Assembly (NCBI GenBank): GCA_900552465.1
Contig: URZO01000107.1
Coordinates: 1-13,803, forward strand
DNA from: an uncultured Parabacteroides sp.
GTDB taxonomy: Bacteria > Bacteroidota > Bacteroidia > Bacteroidales > Tannerellaceae
Length of the DNA stretch: 13,803 nt
Reading direction: 5' to 3'
Made by a program: the position numbers and the translations under genes. Below are positions 7,437-13,803 of the stretch, piece by piece (the first letter of the stretch is position 1; every line of letters begins with the position of its first letter). The notes beneath the pieces were generated by a model. The model ran no database searches and was not told where the DNA came from. It worked only from the letters and a program-made list of their open reading frames with translations.

Positions 7437-10400
7437 ATGAATTTAAGAACCTTTATAGAACGCCCCATTCTGTCGGCTGTAATCTCTATTTCGATAGTTG
7501 TTGTGGGGATCATCGGGCTGTTTACATTGCCCGTCGAACAATATCCCGATATTGCGCCGCCAACCATACAGGTCAGCACGACCTACTTCGGGGCAAGCGC
7601 GGAAACGTTGTTGAAGAGTGTCGTAGCCCCGCTGGAAGAGGCTATCAACGGTGTGGAAGACATGACGTATATGACCTCGACTGCTTCCAATGCCGGTACG
7701 GTCAGTATCACCGTCTACTTTAAGCAGGGTACGAACCCGGATATGGCAGCCGTTAACGTGCAGAACCGTGTCTCGAAAGCAACCGGGCAGCTGCCGGCCG
7801 AAGTGACGCAGGTAGGCGTCACCACCTCCAAACGGCAGACCAGTATATTGCAGATGTTTTCGCTACATAGCCCGGATGACACGTACGACGAGAAGTTCCT
7901 CTCCAACTATATCAGCATCAACCTGAAACCCTCTATCCTCCGTATACAGGGTGTGGGCGACATGATGATTATGGGCGGTGACTACAGTATGCGTATCTGG
8001 ATGAAACCGGATGTGATGGCCCAGTATAAATTGATCCCTACGGACGTAAGCCAGGTGCTTGCCGAGCAGAATATCGAATCGGCGACCGGTTCTTTCGGTG
8101 AGAACTCCGATGAGACATACCAGTACACCATGAAATATACCGGACGTCTGATCACACCGGAAGAGTTCGGCGAGATCGTCATCCGTTCGACCGACGATGG
8201 CGAAGTCCTGAAACTGAAAGATATTGCCGATATCGAAATGGGAGAGGAAAGCTACGCCTACCACGGTAATATGGACGGGCATCCCGGTATTTCCTGTATG
8301 ATCTTCCAGACGGCCGGCTCGAACGCGACGGAGGTAAACGAGAACATCGACGCCTTTCTGGAAGAGGCGCGGAAAGATTTGCCCAAAGGGGTGGAGCTGA
8401 CTCCGGTGATGAGTTCCAACGACTTCCTTTTCGCTTCGATCCATGAGGTGATCAAGACGTTGTTAGAGGCGATCCTGTTGGTTATCCTCGTCGTATATGT
8501 TTTCTTGCAGGATATCCGCTCTACGGTTATTCCGTTGGTGGGGATTGTGGTCTCGCTGATCGGTACGTTTGCGTTTATGTCTATTGCCGGGTTCAGCATC
8601 AACCTGATTACGTTGTTTGCCTTGGTGCTGGTGATCGGTACGGTGGTGGACGATGCCATAGTCGTGGTCGAGGCCGTGCAGGCGCGCTTCGATGTGGGCT
8701 ACCGTTCTTCCTATATGGCAAGTATCGATGCGATGAAGGGGATCAGTAATGCCGTTATCACCTCCTCGCTCGTGTTTATGGCGGTGTTTATCCCGGTTTC
8801 GTTTATGAGCGGGACGTCCGGAACTTTCTATACGCAGTTTGGTCTGACGATGGCGGTGGCTGTCGGTATATCGGCGGTCAATGCCTTGACGTTGAGTCCG
8901 GCGCTTTGTGCGCTTTTCCTGAAACCGTATATCAATGAAGACGGTACGCAGAATAATAATTTTGCCGCCCGCTTCCGTAAAGCGTTCAACGCGGCGTTCG
9001 ATTCAATGGTCGAGAAGTACAAGAAGGGTGTCCTGTTCTTTATCAAGCGCAAGTGGATGGTCTGGACGCTGATGGCCTGCTCGGTTGTTTTGCTGGCCTT
9101 CCTGATGAATACGACCAAGACCAGTCTCGTTCCGGATGAGGACCAGGGTGTCGTTTTCGTAAACGTCAGCACAGCTGCCGGCAGCTCGTTGAAGACGACG
9201 AATGACGTGATGGCACGCATCGAGAAGCGCGTGGAGAATATTCCGCAAGTCTTGCACGTCCAGCGCGTGGCCGGTTACGGTCTGCTGGCCGGACAGGGAA
9301 ACTCCTTCGGCATGCTGGTCCTGAAGCTGAAGCCCTGGGACGAACGTACCGGCAAGGATGAAGACGTGCAGGCGGTTATCGGACAGATCTACGGCCGTAC
9401 GGCGGATATAAAGGATGCCAGTATCTTCGCCATTTCCCCCGGTATGATCCCAGGATACGGTATGGGTAACGCCCTCGAACTGCACATGCAGGACAAAATG
9501 GGTGGCGACATCGGTACGTTCTTCACGACGACGCAACAATACTTAGGTGCACTGAACCAGCGTCCGGAGATTTCGATGGCCTATTCTACTTTCGATGTCC
9601 GCTACCCGCAATGGACAGTCGAAGTGGATGCCGCGAAGTGCAAACGCGCCGGCATTACGTCTGACGCCGTGCTCGGAACGCTGTCGGGATATTACGGCGG
9701 ACAGTATGTATCCAACTTCAACCGCTTCTCCAAAGTCTATAAGGTGATGATACAGGCAGACCCGAAATACCGTGTCGACGAGTCTTCGCTGAACAATATC
9801 TTCGTGCGCATGTCCAACGGCGAGATGGCTCCGCTCGGTCAGTTCGTAAGGCTGACGCGCAGCTACGGGGCAGAATCGTTGAGCCGCTTCAACATGTACA
9901 ACTCCATTGCCGTGAACGCCATGCCGGCAGACGGCTACAGCTCGGGTGACGCTATTCGCGCCGTACAGGAAACAGCCGCCGAGGCCCTTCCGAAAGGCTA
10001 TGCCTACGATTTCGGCGGCATCACCCGCGAGGAGAACAGCCAGAGCAATACGACGGTAGTCATCTTCGGCATTTGCTTCCTGATGATCTATTTGATCCTG
10101 AGCGCCCTGTATGAGAGCTTCCTGATCCCGTTTGCGGTACTGCTGTCCGTTCCGTTCGGTTTGACCGGCTCTTTCCTTTTTGCCAAGATGATGGGGTTGG
10201 AGAATAATATATACTTGCAGACAGGCCTGATCATGCTGATCGGTTTGCTCTCCAAGACAGCTATCTTGCTGACAGAGTATGCCGCCGAGCGCCGCAAGGC
10301 CGGTATGAGCCTGACTTCGGCCGCCCTTTCAGCCGCAAAAGCCCGTTTACGCCCGATCCTGATGACGGCCGGAACAATGGTGTTCGGACTGTTGCCTTTG

Positions 10401-10652
10401 ATGATGGCGACAGGAGTAGGGGCCAACGGAAACAGTTCGCTCGGTGCGGGCACTGTCGGCGGTATGCTGGTCGGAACGCTGGCGTTGCTGTTCGTCGTTC
10501 CTTCTTTGTTCATCGTCTTCCAATACTTGCAGGAGAAGGTTCGTCCGATTCAGTTTCAGCCGGCGTCCGATTGGCAGATACAGGAAGAGTATGTGGAAGC
10601 AAAGGAAGAGAGAGAACGTCATATTGAAAGTAAAAACGCAGAGAAGAAATGA
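7437..10652 (+). CDS. RND efflux transporter permease (AcrB/HAE1 family)
   Basis: This proton-driven inner-membrane pump has 1071 residues, close to AcrB (1049). It shows the RND layout: TM1 near residues 10-30 (start MNLRTFIERPILSAVISI), a large periplasmic loop with porter and docking parts, a TM2-TM6 bundle, a second large loop after about residue 565, and TM8-TM12. Proton-relay residues are present. Asp405-Asp406 in TM4 (GTVVDDAIVVVE) correspond to AcrB Asp407/Asp408, and Lys940 in TM10 (LLSKTAILLTEYA) matches AcrB Lys940. The enzyme is therefore probably functional. The charged C-terminal tail is rich in Glu and Lys. The likely trimer exports drugs, detergents or bile-type amphiphiles, but the substrate is not readable from the sequence. 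Its stop overlaps the start of the channel gene by 4 nt (ATGA), which suggests translational coupling. Confidence 0.96.
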   Translation: MNLRTFIERPILSAVISISIVVVGIIGLFTLPVEQYPDIAPPTIQVSTTYFGASAETLLKSVVAPLEEAINGVEDMTYMTSTASNAGTVSITVYFKQGTNPDMAAVNVQNRVSKATGQLPAEVTQVGVTTSKRQTSILQMFSLHSPDDTYDEKFLSNYISINLKPSILRIQGVGDMMIMGGDYSMRIWMKPDVMAQYKLIPTDVSQVLAEQNIESATGSFGENSDETYQYTMKYTGRLITPEEFGEIVIRSTDDGEVLKLKDIADIEMGEESYAYHGNMDGHPGISCMIFQTAGSNATEVNENIDAFLEEARKDLPKGVELTPVMSSNDFLFASIHEVIKTLLEAILLVILVVYVFLQDIRSTVIPLVGIVVSLIGTFAFMSIAGFSINLITLFALVLVIGTVVDDAIVVVEAVQARFDVGYRSSYMASIDAMKGISNAVITSSLVFMAVFIPVSFMSGTSGTFYTQFGLTMAVAVGISAVNALTLSPALCALFLKPYINEDGTQNNNFAARFRKAFNAAFDSMVEKYKKGVLFFIKRKWMVWTLMACSVVLLAFLMNTTKTSLVPDEDQGVVFVNVSTAAGSSLKTTNDVMARIEKRVENIPQVLHVQRVAGYGLLAGQGNSFGMLVLKLKPWDERTGKDEDVQAVIGQIYGRTADIKDASIFAISPGMIPGYGMGNALELHMQDKMGGDIGTFFTTTQQYLGALNQRPEISMAYSTFDVRYPQWTVEVDAAKCKRAGITSDAVLGTLSGYYGGQYVSNFNRFSKVYKVMIQADPKYRVDESSLNNIFVRMSNGEMAPLGQFVRLTRSYGAESLSRFNMYNSIAVNAMPADGYSSGDAIRAVQETAAEALPKGYAYDFGGITREENSQSNTTVVIFGICFLMIYLILSALYESFLIPFAVLLSVPFGLTGSFLFAKMMGLENNIYLQTGLIMLIGLLSKTAILLTEYAAERRKAGMSLTSAALSAAKARLRPILMTAGTMVFGLLPLMMATGVGANGNSSLGAGTVGGMLVGTLALLFVVPSLFIVFQYLQEKVRPIQFQPASDWQIQEEYVEAKEERERHIESKNAEKK

Positions 10653-12016
10653 ATAAAAAGATAATTCTATCAACTGTCGCAGCGCTCACATTGAGCAGCT
10701 GCGGCATCTATACAACGTATAAACCGGCTACCGTGGTCCCGGAGGATTTATACGGGGAAGAGGTTGCCGCCGCCGATACGGCTGCCAACCTCGGTAATCT
10801 CGGCTGGCGGGAAGTCTTTACCGACCCGCATCTCCGGACACTGATCGAGCAGGGCTTGCAACAGAATACCGATCTCCGGTCCGCCCGGTTGCGCGTCGAG
10901 GAGGCCGAGGCCACGCTGATGTCCGCCCGCCTGGCCTACCTGCCTTCGTTCGCCCTCGCGCCGCAAGGTACGGTGAGCAGTTTCGACGGAGGGAAGGCTA
11001 CGCAAACCTATTCCCTGCCCGTGACAGCCAGTTGGGAACTCGACATCTTCGGCCGTATCCGTAACGCCAAGCGTCAGGCAAAGGCGTTGCTCGAACAGAG
11101 TCACGATTACAGGCAGGCGGTTCAAACGCAACTCGTTTCCGGCATCGCCAACACCTATTACACCCTGCTGATGCTGGACGAACAGTTGGCCATCTCTATC
11201 CGGACGGAAAAGTCGTGGAAGGAAACCGTCGACGCCACACGCGCCCTGATGGACGCCGGGTTGGCAAACGATGCAGCCGTCTCACAGATGGAAGCGACCT
11301 ATTACAGCATCTCCACCTCGATCCTCGACCTGAAGGAACAAATCAACCAGGTGGAAAACAGCCTGTCGCTACTGCTTGCGGAATCTCCCCGAAGCGTCGA
11401 ACGCGGCAAGTTGGAAGGACAAACGCTGCCGGAACATCTTGCCGTCGGCATCCCTGTCCAATTGCTTGCAGGCCGTCCGGATGTGCGCAGTGCGGAGCAT
11501 GCGCTCGAAAGTGCATTTTATGCAACCAACCAGGCTCGATCCGCCTTTTATCCTTCTATCGTGCTGAGCGGGAGTGCAGGATGGACAAACTCGGCCGGTA
11601 GCATGATCGTCAACCCTGGCAAGTTCCTGGCGACAGCAATCGGCTCGCTTACCCAGCCCCTGTTTAACAGGGGAGCAAATATCGCCCAGTTGAAAATAGC
11701 CAAAGCGCAGCAGGAAGAAGCCGCGCTAAGTTTCCAGCAGGCCTTGTTGAACGCCGGATCGGAAGTGAACGACGCGTTGGTGAAGTACCAGACAGCAAAA
11801 GACAAATCCGATCTCTACGAGAAGCAGATCGTATCGCTTGAGAAAGCCTACGAAAGCACCTCTTTATTGATGCAGCACGGAAATACGACTTACTTAGAAG
11901 TCCTGACAGCCAGACAGAGCCTTCTTAATGCACAGTTGACGCAAGTGGCCAACCGTTTTACAGAAATACAAGGTGTGATCAATCTATACCAAGCATTGGG
12001 AGGCGGGAAACATTAA
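10649..12016 (+). CDS. Outer-membrane efflux channel lipoprotein (TolC/NodT type)
   Basis: This is the exit duct of the tripartite pump. The 455-residue protein has a lipobox TLSSC (Cys18), typical of NodT/OprM-type channels rather than unacylated TolC. The mature N-terminus has the familiar pattern LGWREVFTDPHLRTLIEQGLQQN, followed by the first helical repeat (LRSARLRVEEAEATLMSARL). The membrane-barrel strand region includes PVTASWELDIFGRIRNAKRQ. The second structural repeat opens near residue 275 with GRPDVRSAEHALESAFY and repeats the helical and strand pattern (LTQPLFNRGANIAQL). The length suits the outer-membrane factor family. It overlaps the pump gene by 4 nt and is the last gene of the operon. 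No strong plus-strand terminator follows directly. Confidence 0.94.
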   Translation: MNKKIILSTVAALTLSSCGIYTTYKPATVVPEDLYGEEVAAADTAANLGNLGWREVFTDPHLRTLIEQGLQQNTDLRSARLRVEEAEATLMSARLAYLPSFALAPQGTVSSFDGGKATQTYSLPVTASWELDIFGRIRNAKRQAKALLEQSHDYRQAVQTQLVSGIANTYYTLLMLDEQLAISIRTEKSWKETVDATRALMDAGLANDAAVSQMEATYYSISTSILDLKEQINQVENSLSLLLAESPRSVERGKLEGQTLPEHLAVGIPVQLLAGRPDVRSAEHALESAFYATNQARSAFYPSIVLSGSAGWTNSAGSMIVNPGKFLATAIGSLTQPLFNRGANIAQLKIAKAQQEEAALSFQQALLNAGSEVNDALVKYQTAKDKSDLYEKQIVSLEKAYESTSLLMQHGNTTYLEVLTARQSLLNAQLTQVANRFTEIQGVINLYQALGGGKH

Positions 12017-12127
12017 TTTTTATTCCAATTTATAAATTCAGAGCTTCCGGAAACAAACAAAAGCACAAACGGTATGATAAAAGCTGTAAGATAGATTTCC
12101 GGAAACGCAAATGACTTAATGATCGCT

Positions 12128-12253
12128 CTTCGATAACATTACCTAAGGGCTTTCGTCAAGTCATTTGTTATAAAAAAGCATTACGAATGCATCTTCGTCA
12201 GGTCATTTGTTTTCCCGTAAACTTATTTAGGTGTATTTGTCTTGTCGTTTGTT
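12128..12253. repeat. Degenerate repeat, three units of 42 bp
   Basis: The core GTCATTTGTT at 12160-12169 recurs at 12202-12211 and, as GTCGTTTGTT, at 12244-12253, with exactly 42 bp between copies each time. Aligning whole 42-nt units (12128-12169, 12170-12211, 12212-12253), units 1 and 2 share about 28 of 42 positions and units 1 and 3 about 26 of 42. The best-conserved part is the last 18 nt, TTCGTCAAGTCATTTGTT in unit 1. An inverted copy, CAAATGACTT (12108-12117), exactly complements AAGTCATTTG (12158-12167). The units lie in the spacer 12017-12288 between convergent operons. This spacer also has TTCCGGAAAC at 12045-12054 and 12097-12106 but no convincing ORF. The origin is unknown. Confidence 0.5.
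12172..12190 (-). terminator. Weak intrinsic terminator candidate for the trp operon
   Basis: Read on the minus strand, GCATT-CGT-AATGC forms a 5-bp stem with a 3-nt loop and is followed directly by six T residues (12177-12172). It is about 100 nt past the trpA stop codon, where the end of the trp transcript is expected. The stem is short, so termination could instead rest on a larger fold formed by the neighbouring 42-bp repeat units. Confidence 0.35.
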
Positions 12254-12288
12254 CGATTGTAAGTCTATCGAGGAGCATTCAGGATGTC

Positions 12289-13062
12289 TTATGCCTTTAA
12301 AGCATCCAACAATTTATCGACCGCCTGGCCGATTGTCGCTTCGCTCTTCAACAATTGGATAAACTTGCTGCCGATAATGGCTCCGGAAGAATTTGCCGCG
12401 GCCGCATCGAAGGTGGCCTTGTTCGAAATACCAAAACCGACGAGGCGCGGGTTCTGCAACTTCATTCCGTCGATACGGCGGAAATAAGCCTGCTTCTGTT
12501 CGTTGAAACTCTGCTGTGCCCCGGTAGTGGCGGCACTCGACACCATGTAGATGAAACCGTCGGTATGCTCATCGATCAGGCGGATGCGCTCTTCGGATGT
12601 TTCCGGTGTGATCAGCATGATCATTTTCAGGTCATAACGCTCTGCGGTCGCTTTGTAGTCAGCCATATAGTCAGCGAAAGGCAGGTCGGGGATAATCATT
12701 CCGTCTACGCCCGTCTCCGCACATTTCCGGCAGAACGCTTCGAAGCCGAATTGCATGATCGGATTCAGATATCCCATCAGAATAACAGGTATCCGTACCT
12801 CCTTACGAATGTCTTTTAACTGGTCGAACAGGAGGCGCAGCGACATCCCGTTACGAAGCGCCTGCGTGGCAGCCTCCTGGATGACCGGGCCATCGGCCAT
12901 AGGGTCTGAGAAGGGGATGCCCACTTCGACCATGTCTATTCCTTTTGCCTGTAACTCTTTTAGTATCTTCGTCGTGTCGTCCAGTTGAGGATAACCGGCC
13001 GTGAAGTAGACGGAAAGGATTCCGTCTTTCTTTGTGTTGAATAAGTTTGTGATACGGTTCAT
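12289..13062 (-). CDS. trpA: Tryptophan synthase alpha subunit
   Basis: TrpA splits indole-3-glycerol phosphate to indole and glyceraldehyde 3-phosphate; indole is channelled to TrpB. From the ATG at 13062 the protein has 257 residues, the usual length. It begins MNRITNLFNTKKDGILSVYFTAGYP. Glu46 in VEVGIPFSDP and Asp57 in MADGPVIQEA match the catalytic Glu49 and Asp60 of the enterobacterial enzyme. Later motifs are ITPETSEERI, MVSSAATTGAQ (in place of the commoner VSxxGVTG loop) and the phosphate-binding GFGIS. A longer in-frame start at 13086 would overlap trpF by 20 nt and add eight atypical residues. The start at 13062 lies 4 nt after the trpF stop and has AAAGAA just upstream, so it is preferred. 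It is the last gene of the trp cluster. Confidence 0.95.
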   Translation of the reverse strand: MNRITNLFNTKKDGILSVYFTAGYPQLDDTTKILKELQAKGIDMVEVGIPFSDPMADGPVIQEAATQALRNGMSLRLLFDQLKDIRKEVRIPVILMGYLNPIMQFGFEAFCRKCAETGVDGMIIPDLPFADYMADYKATAERYDLKMIMLITPETSEERIRLIDEHTDGFIYMVSSAATTGAQQSFNEQKQAYFRRIDGMKLQNPRLVGFGISNKATFDAAAANSSGAIIGSKFIQLLKSEATIGQAVDKLLDALKA

Positions 13063-13066
13063 TTCT

Positions 13067-13726
13067 TTATGCTTGTTTAATATCATGGATAAATCGTTTT
13101 AATTTTTCTACATCCTTCAGTCCCGGTTCGATCTCGAAACCACTGTTCAGGTCGATCCCGGCCAGACGGGGATGATGAAAACTACGGATCGCAGAGGCGC
13201 TTTCCGGGCGTAGGCCGCCACTGAGCAGAAAAGGCGTTTCCCCGTGGTAGGCTTCGAGGATAGACCAATCGAACTGCTTGCCTGAACCACCATAATTGTC
13301 ACATTTGGTATCGAAGAGGAAGTAATCGACACGCCCCTCGTAGGCCGAAGTCCGTTCCAGATCGCCAGTCGTCGCAACGGAGAACGCCTTGATCAGCGAA
13401 TAGCCGCGCTTTTGCATGGCATGGCAATCCTCCGGTGTCTCATTCCCATGCAATTGCAGGTAATCGAGCCGAAAAACAGTTGCCGTCTCCATCATCTCCT
13501 CCAAAGAGGCATTCACAAAAACACCGACCCTTTTTAATTGTGAATTGAGAATTGAGAATTGAAAATCAGAATACCGCCTGTCACCATTTTCAATTTTCAA
13601 TTTTCCATTTTCAATTATTTTTCGCGGGCTTCCCGCGAAAAATATCAGTCCTATCCAATCGACCCCCAGCCCTCCGACCTCTCGGATGTTTTCCGGATCG
13701 CGCATACCGCATACTTTGATGATCAT
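13067..13726 (-). CDS. trpF: Phosphoribosylanthranilate isomerase with a repeat-encoded insert
   Basis: TrpF converts N-(5'-phosphoribosyl)anthranilate to CdRP, the step before TrpC. The 219-residue protein starts MIIKVCGMRDPENI, with catalytic Cys6. The general acid is Asp139 in YFLFDTK. Other family motifs are DYLQLHGNETPE, GGSGKQFDW, LLSGGLRPES and the phosphate-binding GIDLNSGFE. All key residues are present, so it is probably active. The oddity is the stretch after the conserved SPR motif. About 31 residues (from about 36 to 66) precede VGVFVNAS, against about 18 in E. coli TrpF. The composition is odd (IENGKLKIENG ... FQFSILNSQ), and residues 37-64 are encoded by an inverted repeat. The start overlaps the trpC stop by 4 nt (ATGA), and AGGAGG stands 6 nt upstream. 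trpA follows after 4 nt. Confidence 0.94.
   Translation of the reverse strand: MIIKVCGMRDPENIREVGGLGVDWIGLIFFAGSPRKIIENGKLKIENGDRRYSDFQFSILNSQLKRVGVFVNASLEEMMETATVFRLDYLQLHGNETPEDCHAMQKRGYSLIKAFSVATTGDLERTSAYEGRVDYFLFDTKCDNYGGSGKQFDWSILEAYHGETPFLLSGGLRPESASAIRSFHHPRLAGIDLNSGFEIEPGLKDVEKLKRFIHDIKQA
13536..13616. repeat. Imperfect inverted repeat inside trpF
   Basis: The left arm 13536-13566 and right arm 13586-13616 are 31 nt each. The reverse complement of the right arm matches the left at 26 of 31 positions by eye, with a 19-nt loop. The arms are built of AATTGAGAATTGAAAAT-type units. Repeats of this composition usually lie between genes in Bacteroidetes, yet here the element is in frame and encodes TrpF residues 37-64 without a stop. 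It probably expanded or inserted in a surface loop of the enzyme. The half-copy at 3042-3065 belongs to the same type. Confidence 0.7.
13616..13644. repeat. Perfect 13-bp-arm palindrome inside trpF
   Basis: TATTTTTCGCGGG (13616-13628) and CCCGCGAAAAATA (13632-13644) are exact reverse complements with a 3-nt loop, CTT. The GC-rich inner six pairs would make a very stable hairpin in the trpF mRNA. The palindrome abuts the larger inverted repeat, sharing base 13616, and codes for residues 28-37, including the conserved SPR motif. No T-run follows the stem on the minus strand beyond its own arm, so it is not a standard terminator. Confidence 0.75.
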
Positions 13727-13803
13727 GATAGTCCTCCTATGAATTTGGCGAGGGTATCGCCCGGTTCTTCTGTCTTCATAAACGTTTCACCGATGAGGAA
13801 GCC
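13723..13803 (-). CDS. trpC: Indole-3-glycerol phosphate synthase, C-terminal end (partial)
   Basis: The last 26 residues are visible: GFLIGETFMKTEEPGDTLAK, then FIGGLS and a stop. The rest lies beyond the right edge of the window. GFLIGETFM is the usual end of the TrpC barrel, the phosphate-binding beta8 strand and alpha8 helix, where the common form is a hydrophobic stretch followed by GE(A/S/T)LM. TrpC closes the indole ring of CdRP to give indole-3-glycerol phosphate, the substrate of TrpA. Its TGA overlaps the ATG of trpF by 4 nt. Gene order and the neighbouring trpF and trpA make the assignment secure despite the short length. Confidence 0.85.
   Translation of the reverse strand, partial: GFLIGETFMKTEEPGDTLAKFIGGLS
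13733..13738 (-). promoter_or_regulatory. Strong Shine-Dalgarno of trpF within trpC
   Basis: AGGAGG stands 6 nt before the trpF ATG, inside the last codons of trpC (Gly-Gly). A full Shine-Dalgarno is uncommon in Bacteroidetes, where most genes rely on A-rich leaders, so this match may be partly a by-product of the coding sequence. It supports 13726 as the trpF start and coupled translation with trpC. Confidence 0.5.

Noticed and set aside
9003..9539. Long antisense frames inside the RND pump gene (also 7863-8444 and 10088-10513)
   Set aside because: They lie within the coding frame of a complete AcrB-like protein, without their own upstream signals or recognisable motifs.
12128..12253. CRISPR array
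   Set aside because: There are only three poorly conserved units, the shared core is about 10-18 nt rather than a 28-36 nt exact repeat, and no cas genes are nearby.
13616..13644. Intrinsic terminator within the trp operon
   Set aside because: No free T-run follows the stem in the direction of transcription, and it lies inside an intact reading frame with trpA downstream.

Overview
The window looks like chromosome from a gut-type Bacteroidales bacterium, most likely Parabacteroides or a close relative. The genus is an inference. It rests on the GH20 and GH92 exo-glycosidases, lipoprotein-type efflux parts, -7 promoter elements of the TAnnTTTG type, the trpC-trpF-trpA gene order, and AT-rich spacers beside genes of roughly 50% GC.

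Layout: (1) 1-785 is an AT-rich stretch with a UUCG-loop terminator and a minus-strand HigBA-type toxin-antitoxin operon. The toxin gene is broken by an internal frameshifting deletion, while the antitoxin is intact. (2) 868-5317 holds a two-gene plus-strand unit: a lipoprotein beta-N-acetylhexosaminidase (GH20) and a secreted alpha-mannosidase (GH92). Together they fit removal of terminal GlcNAc and then mannose from host-type N-glycans. (3) 5333-6166 (minus) is an AraC-family regulator, divergent from (4) 6318-12016 (plus), a complete tripartite RND efflux operon: adaptor, AcrB-like pump and TolC/NodT-like outer-membrane channel. The genes are tightly coupled, with a 9-nt gap and then a 4-nt ATGA overlap. 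(5) 12017-12288 is a non-coding spacer between convergent operons. It carries a degenerate three-copy, 42-bp-period repeat and a weak minus-strand terminator candidate. (6) 12289-13803 (minus) is the tail of a tryptophan operon: the end of trpC, then trpF and trpA.

The most unusual observation is in trpF. A 31-bp-arm imperfect inverted repeat, of the AATTGAGAATTGAAAAT type, is carried in frame inside the coding sequence next to a perfect 13-bp-arm palindrome. Together they encode an atypical low-complexity segment after the conserved SPR motif. A half-copy of the same repeat lies between the GH20 and GH92 genes. The second notable item is the toxin deletion, which leaves an apparently orphan antitoxin. 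I did not find a convincing undescribed multi-gene system; most genes belong to well-known families.
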